From Fodinibius salinus (GTDB lineage Bacteria; Bacteroidota; Rhodothermia; Balneolales; Balneolaceae): a stretch of 64,000 nucleotides of DNA. Position 1 is the first letter of the stretch. The number at the start of each line of letters is the position of its first letter. Location: contig NZ_VNHY01000002.1 of assembly GCF_008124865.1 (NCBI RefSeq), positions 890,299-954,298 of the forward strand. The letters run 5' to 3'. Positions 62,672 through 64,000 of this stretch are shown one piece after another. The translations under genes were made by a program, and so were the position numbers. The notes under the pieces are model-generated. The model was not told where the DNA came from and ran no database searches. It saw only the letters and a list, made by a program, of their open reading frames with translations.

Positions 62672-63292
62672 ATGGCAGAGCAATTTATACAAGAATTTGT
62701 GGAGCTTGTTAACTCACTGCCGCCGCTCAGTATCTATTTAGTATTCTTTTTGGTAGCCTATTTTGAAAATATAATTCCGCCCATTCCCGGTGATGTGTTG
62801 GTTGCTTTTGGTGGGTATTTGGCAGCTGAATCTGTAATTGGTTTTGTGACACTGCTTATTGTTACGACAATTGCTTCTGTGATTGGATTTATGAGTATGT
62901 ATTGGATTGGCAGTCGTTGGGGAACACAAATTAAAAATGGCAATAAACGTATTTTTCTATTGCGCTTTATCCCCATAGAATATCTTGAAAAAACTCGCTC
63001 ATGGATGCAGAATTGGGGGCTTGGCGTAGTTTTGGCTAATCGATTTTTGCCTGGTACAAGATCGGTAATTTCATTAACGGCAGGGTTGAGCCATACCCGT
63101 ATTTTAGCAACTGTTATTTGTTCTACCATAAGTTCTATTTTATGGAATGGTATTTTGTTGGGATTGGGGTGGATCGTGCACGAAAATTGGCGGCAAATAG
63201 GAAAATATCTTTCTGTTTACGGCCAAATTATCCTTGCAGCCCTTGCATTATTTGTACTGATTCGTATAGGAATCTATTTGTATCGAGAATGA
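62672..63292 (+). CDS. DedA-family membrane protein
   Basis: A 206-aa membrane protein of the DedA/SNARE-associated family: YFENIIPPIPGDVLVAFGGYL near 30-50, MSMYWIGSRWG, and RFLPGTRSVISLTAGLSHTRI near 125-145, with reentrant and membrane helices. DedA proteins act in membrane physiology; some members are undecaprenyl-phosphate or lipid flippases. Last gene of the queA-ispD-ispF set, 5 bases past ispF. The tRNA-tuf cluster starts 158 bases further. Confidence 0.9.
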   Translation: MAEQFIQEFVELVNSLPPLSIYLVFFLVAYFENIIPPIPGDVLVAFGGYLAAESVIGFVTLLIVTTIASVIGFMSMYWIGSRWGTQIKNGNKRIFLLRFIPIEYLEKTRSWMQNWGLGVVLANRFLPGTRSVISLTAGLSHTRILATVICSTISSILWNGILLGLGWIVHENWRQIGKYLSVYGQIILAALALFVLIRIGIYLYRE

Positions 63293-63353
63293 AGCCCTAT
63301 TTGAAAGAGAAGAGGCGGCAGGGGAGAAATTATTTTTTCTTGTGCTTTCGTTG

Positions 63354-63384
63354 TTGACAAAAATGAAAAGAGTACTTAGTTTTC
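63354..63384 (+). promoter_or_regulatory. Candidate promoter of the tRNA-tuf operon
   Basis: A TTGACA at about 63354 and a TAGTTTTC about 20 bases after its TTG resemble both a sigma-70 pair (17-base spacer) and the TTG/TAnnTTTG arrangement of Bacteroidota promoters. It lies about 65 bases before the first tRNA, an appropriate place for a strong stable-RNA promoter. Confidence 0.45.
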
Positions 63385-63449
63385 GAGTCTTTCGGCTAAA
63401 CGCTGAAAATAAACAATACAGCCGCCTCCAAACGATTTATTTCTTTTAA

Positions 63450-63521
63450 GCCAACGTAGCTCAGGGGTAGAGCAGCTGTCTTGTAAACAGCCGGTCGTCG
63501 GTTCGAATCCGGCCGTTGGCT
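63450..63521 (+). tRNA. tRNA-Thr(TGT)
   Basis: Cloverleaf with acceptor GCCAACG/CGTTGGC, D arm with AGCTCAGGGGTAGAGC, anticodon arm GCTGT-CTTGTAA-ACAGC (anticodon TGT) and T arm GGTTCGAATCC. CCA is not encoded. First tRNA of the cluster before tuf. Confidence 0.97.
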
Positions 63522-63577
63522 CACAAGGTAAATCAAAATTGGTTCAGGTTGTATATGTTTTGACATTTTGACTTTGC

Positions 63578-63660
63578 GGGAGGATACCAAAGTGGCCAAC
63601 TGGGGCAGACTGTAAATCTGTTGTCGCGAGACTTCGAAGGTTCGAATCCTTCTCCTCCCA
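63578..63660 (+). tRNA. tRNA-Tyr(GTA)
   Basis: Type II tRNA with acceptor GGGAGGA/TCCTCCC, anticodon arm GCAGA-CTGTAAA-TCTGT (anticodon GTA), a long variable arm and T arm GGTTCGAATCC. CCA is not encoded. Confidence 0.97.
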
Positions 63661-63666
63661 CACCAA

Positions 63667-63739
63667 GCGGGCGTAACTCAATTGGTAGAGTGTCACCCTT
63701 CCAAGGTGAATGTTGCCGGTTCGACTCCGGTCGCCCGCT
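63667..63739 (+). tRNA. tRNA-Gly(TCC)
   Basis: Acceptor GCGGGCG/CGCCCGC, anticodon arm TCACC-CTTCCAA-GGTGA (anticodon TCC), T arm GGTTCGACTCC. CCA is not encoded. A small hairpin CTCCC/GGGAG follows at about 63742-63757 and may guide RNA processing. Confidence 0.97.
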
Positions 63740-63768
63740 CTCTCCCCTTGTAGGGAGCGCACCCAAAA

Positions 63769-63840
<72 letters not shown>

Positions 63841-63905
63841 CAGGAAGTGTCGATAAATTTTGACTTACTATTATATATAAACTATTAATTGAAACTTAGT
63901 TAACC

Positions 63906-64000
63906 ATGGCAAAAGAAACCTACCAGCGCGAGAAGCCACATGTAAACATAGGAACGATTGGCCACGTAGACCACGGGAAAACCACGTTGACGGCGGCGGT
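63906..64000 (+). CDS. tuf: Elongation factor Tu, N-terminal part (3' end outside the window)
   Basis: Brings aminoacyl-tRNA to the ribosome. About 31 codons are visible, starting [20 protein letters not shown] and continuing with [11 protein letters not shown], the P-loop of the GTPase domain. The gene runs off the right edge. It follows four tRNA genes with no terminator visible between them, the classical tRNA-tuf operon. Confidence 0.97.
   Translation, partial: MAKETYQREKPHVNIGTIGHVDHGKTTLTAA

Overview
The window reads as a single contiguous piece of a bacterial chromosome, almost entirely housekeeping genes packed on both strands, with no insertion sequence, prophage, integrase or CRISPR array visible. 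Gene content points to a Gram-negative member of the Bacteroidota/Rhodothermota-Balneolota side of the tree: a TonB-dependent receptor with an N-terminal carboxypeptidase-D-like domain, DUF2911, CHRD and DUF4834-type proteins, several lipoproteins, an RpsB with a charged C-terminal tail, a long (about 415 aa) IspH, and mostly weak Shine-Dalgarno sequences. Balneolota is my best guess from overall look; many proteins are rich in Asp/Glu, which would suit a halophile, but this is inference.

Layout. 1-1.4 kb: end of an alpha/beta hydrolase, an ECF sigma factor and an overlapping four-helix membrane protein. 1.5-6.5 kb: divergent metH and metF (methionine synthesis and folate one-carbon supply). 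6.7-14.2 kb: lipoproteins, yaaA, a CHRD protein, PolX and an M14 carboxypeptidase, with a 28-nt perfect palindrome near 7.67 kb. 14.4-17.1 kb: a TPP riboswitch in front of a TonB-dependent receptor, a probable thiamine (or precursor) uptake unit. 17.4-24.5 kb: EamA transporter, DUF2911 protein, a 1049-aa multi-PAS histidine kinase, msrA, DUF1801, OsmC and csaA, the last just downstream of tRNA-Leu(GAG).

24.7-34.2 kb is a replication/folate neighbourhood: a minus-strand run dnaA-folB-folK-dNK-DUF4834-TPR, a DnaA-box-rich spacer upstream of dnaA that is a candidate oriC, then prmC, an outer-membrane protein, enolase, recF and dciA (DUF721). dnaN is absent from the usual dnaA-dnaN-recF order. 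34.2-47.5 kb: YbbR protein, ispH, smc, then translation genes (frr, pyrH, tsf, rpsB, rpsI, rplM) and aconitase.

47.6-60.2 kb: a response regulator with a GAF-like C-terminus; a tightly overlapping three-gene operon of type III polyketide synthase, SAM methyltransferase and flavin monooxygenase, which resembles in composition the Streptomyces srsABC phenolic-lipid operon; a MATE exporter separated from it by a strong terminator; a 1299-aa NtrY-like membrane kinase; and a run of D-2-hydroxyacid dehydrogenase, lipoprotein, rsfS, LytR_C protein and a secreted protein. 60.4-64 kb: queA-ispD-ispF-dedA, then a tRNA-Thr(TGT)-Tyr(GTA)-Gly(TCC)-Thr(GGT)-tuf cluster with the same order and anticodons as the Escherichia coli thrU-tyrU-glyT-thrT-tufB operon. 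The most interesting accessory content is the polyketide operon; I see no clear case for a wholly new system. Coordinates of short sites were counted by eye and may be off by one or two bases.
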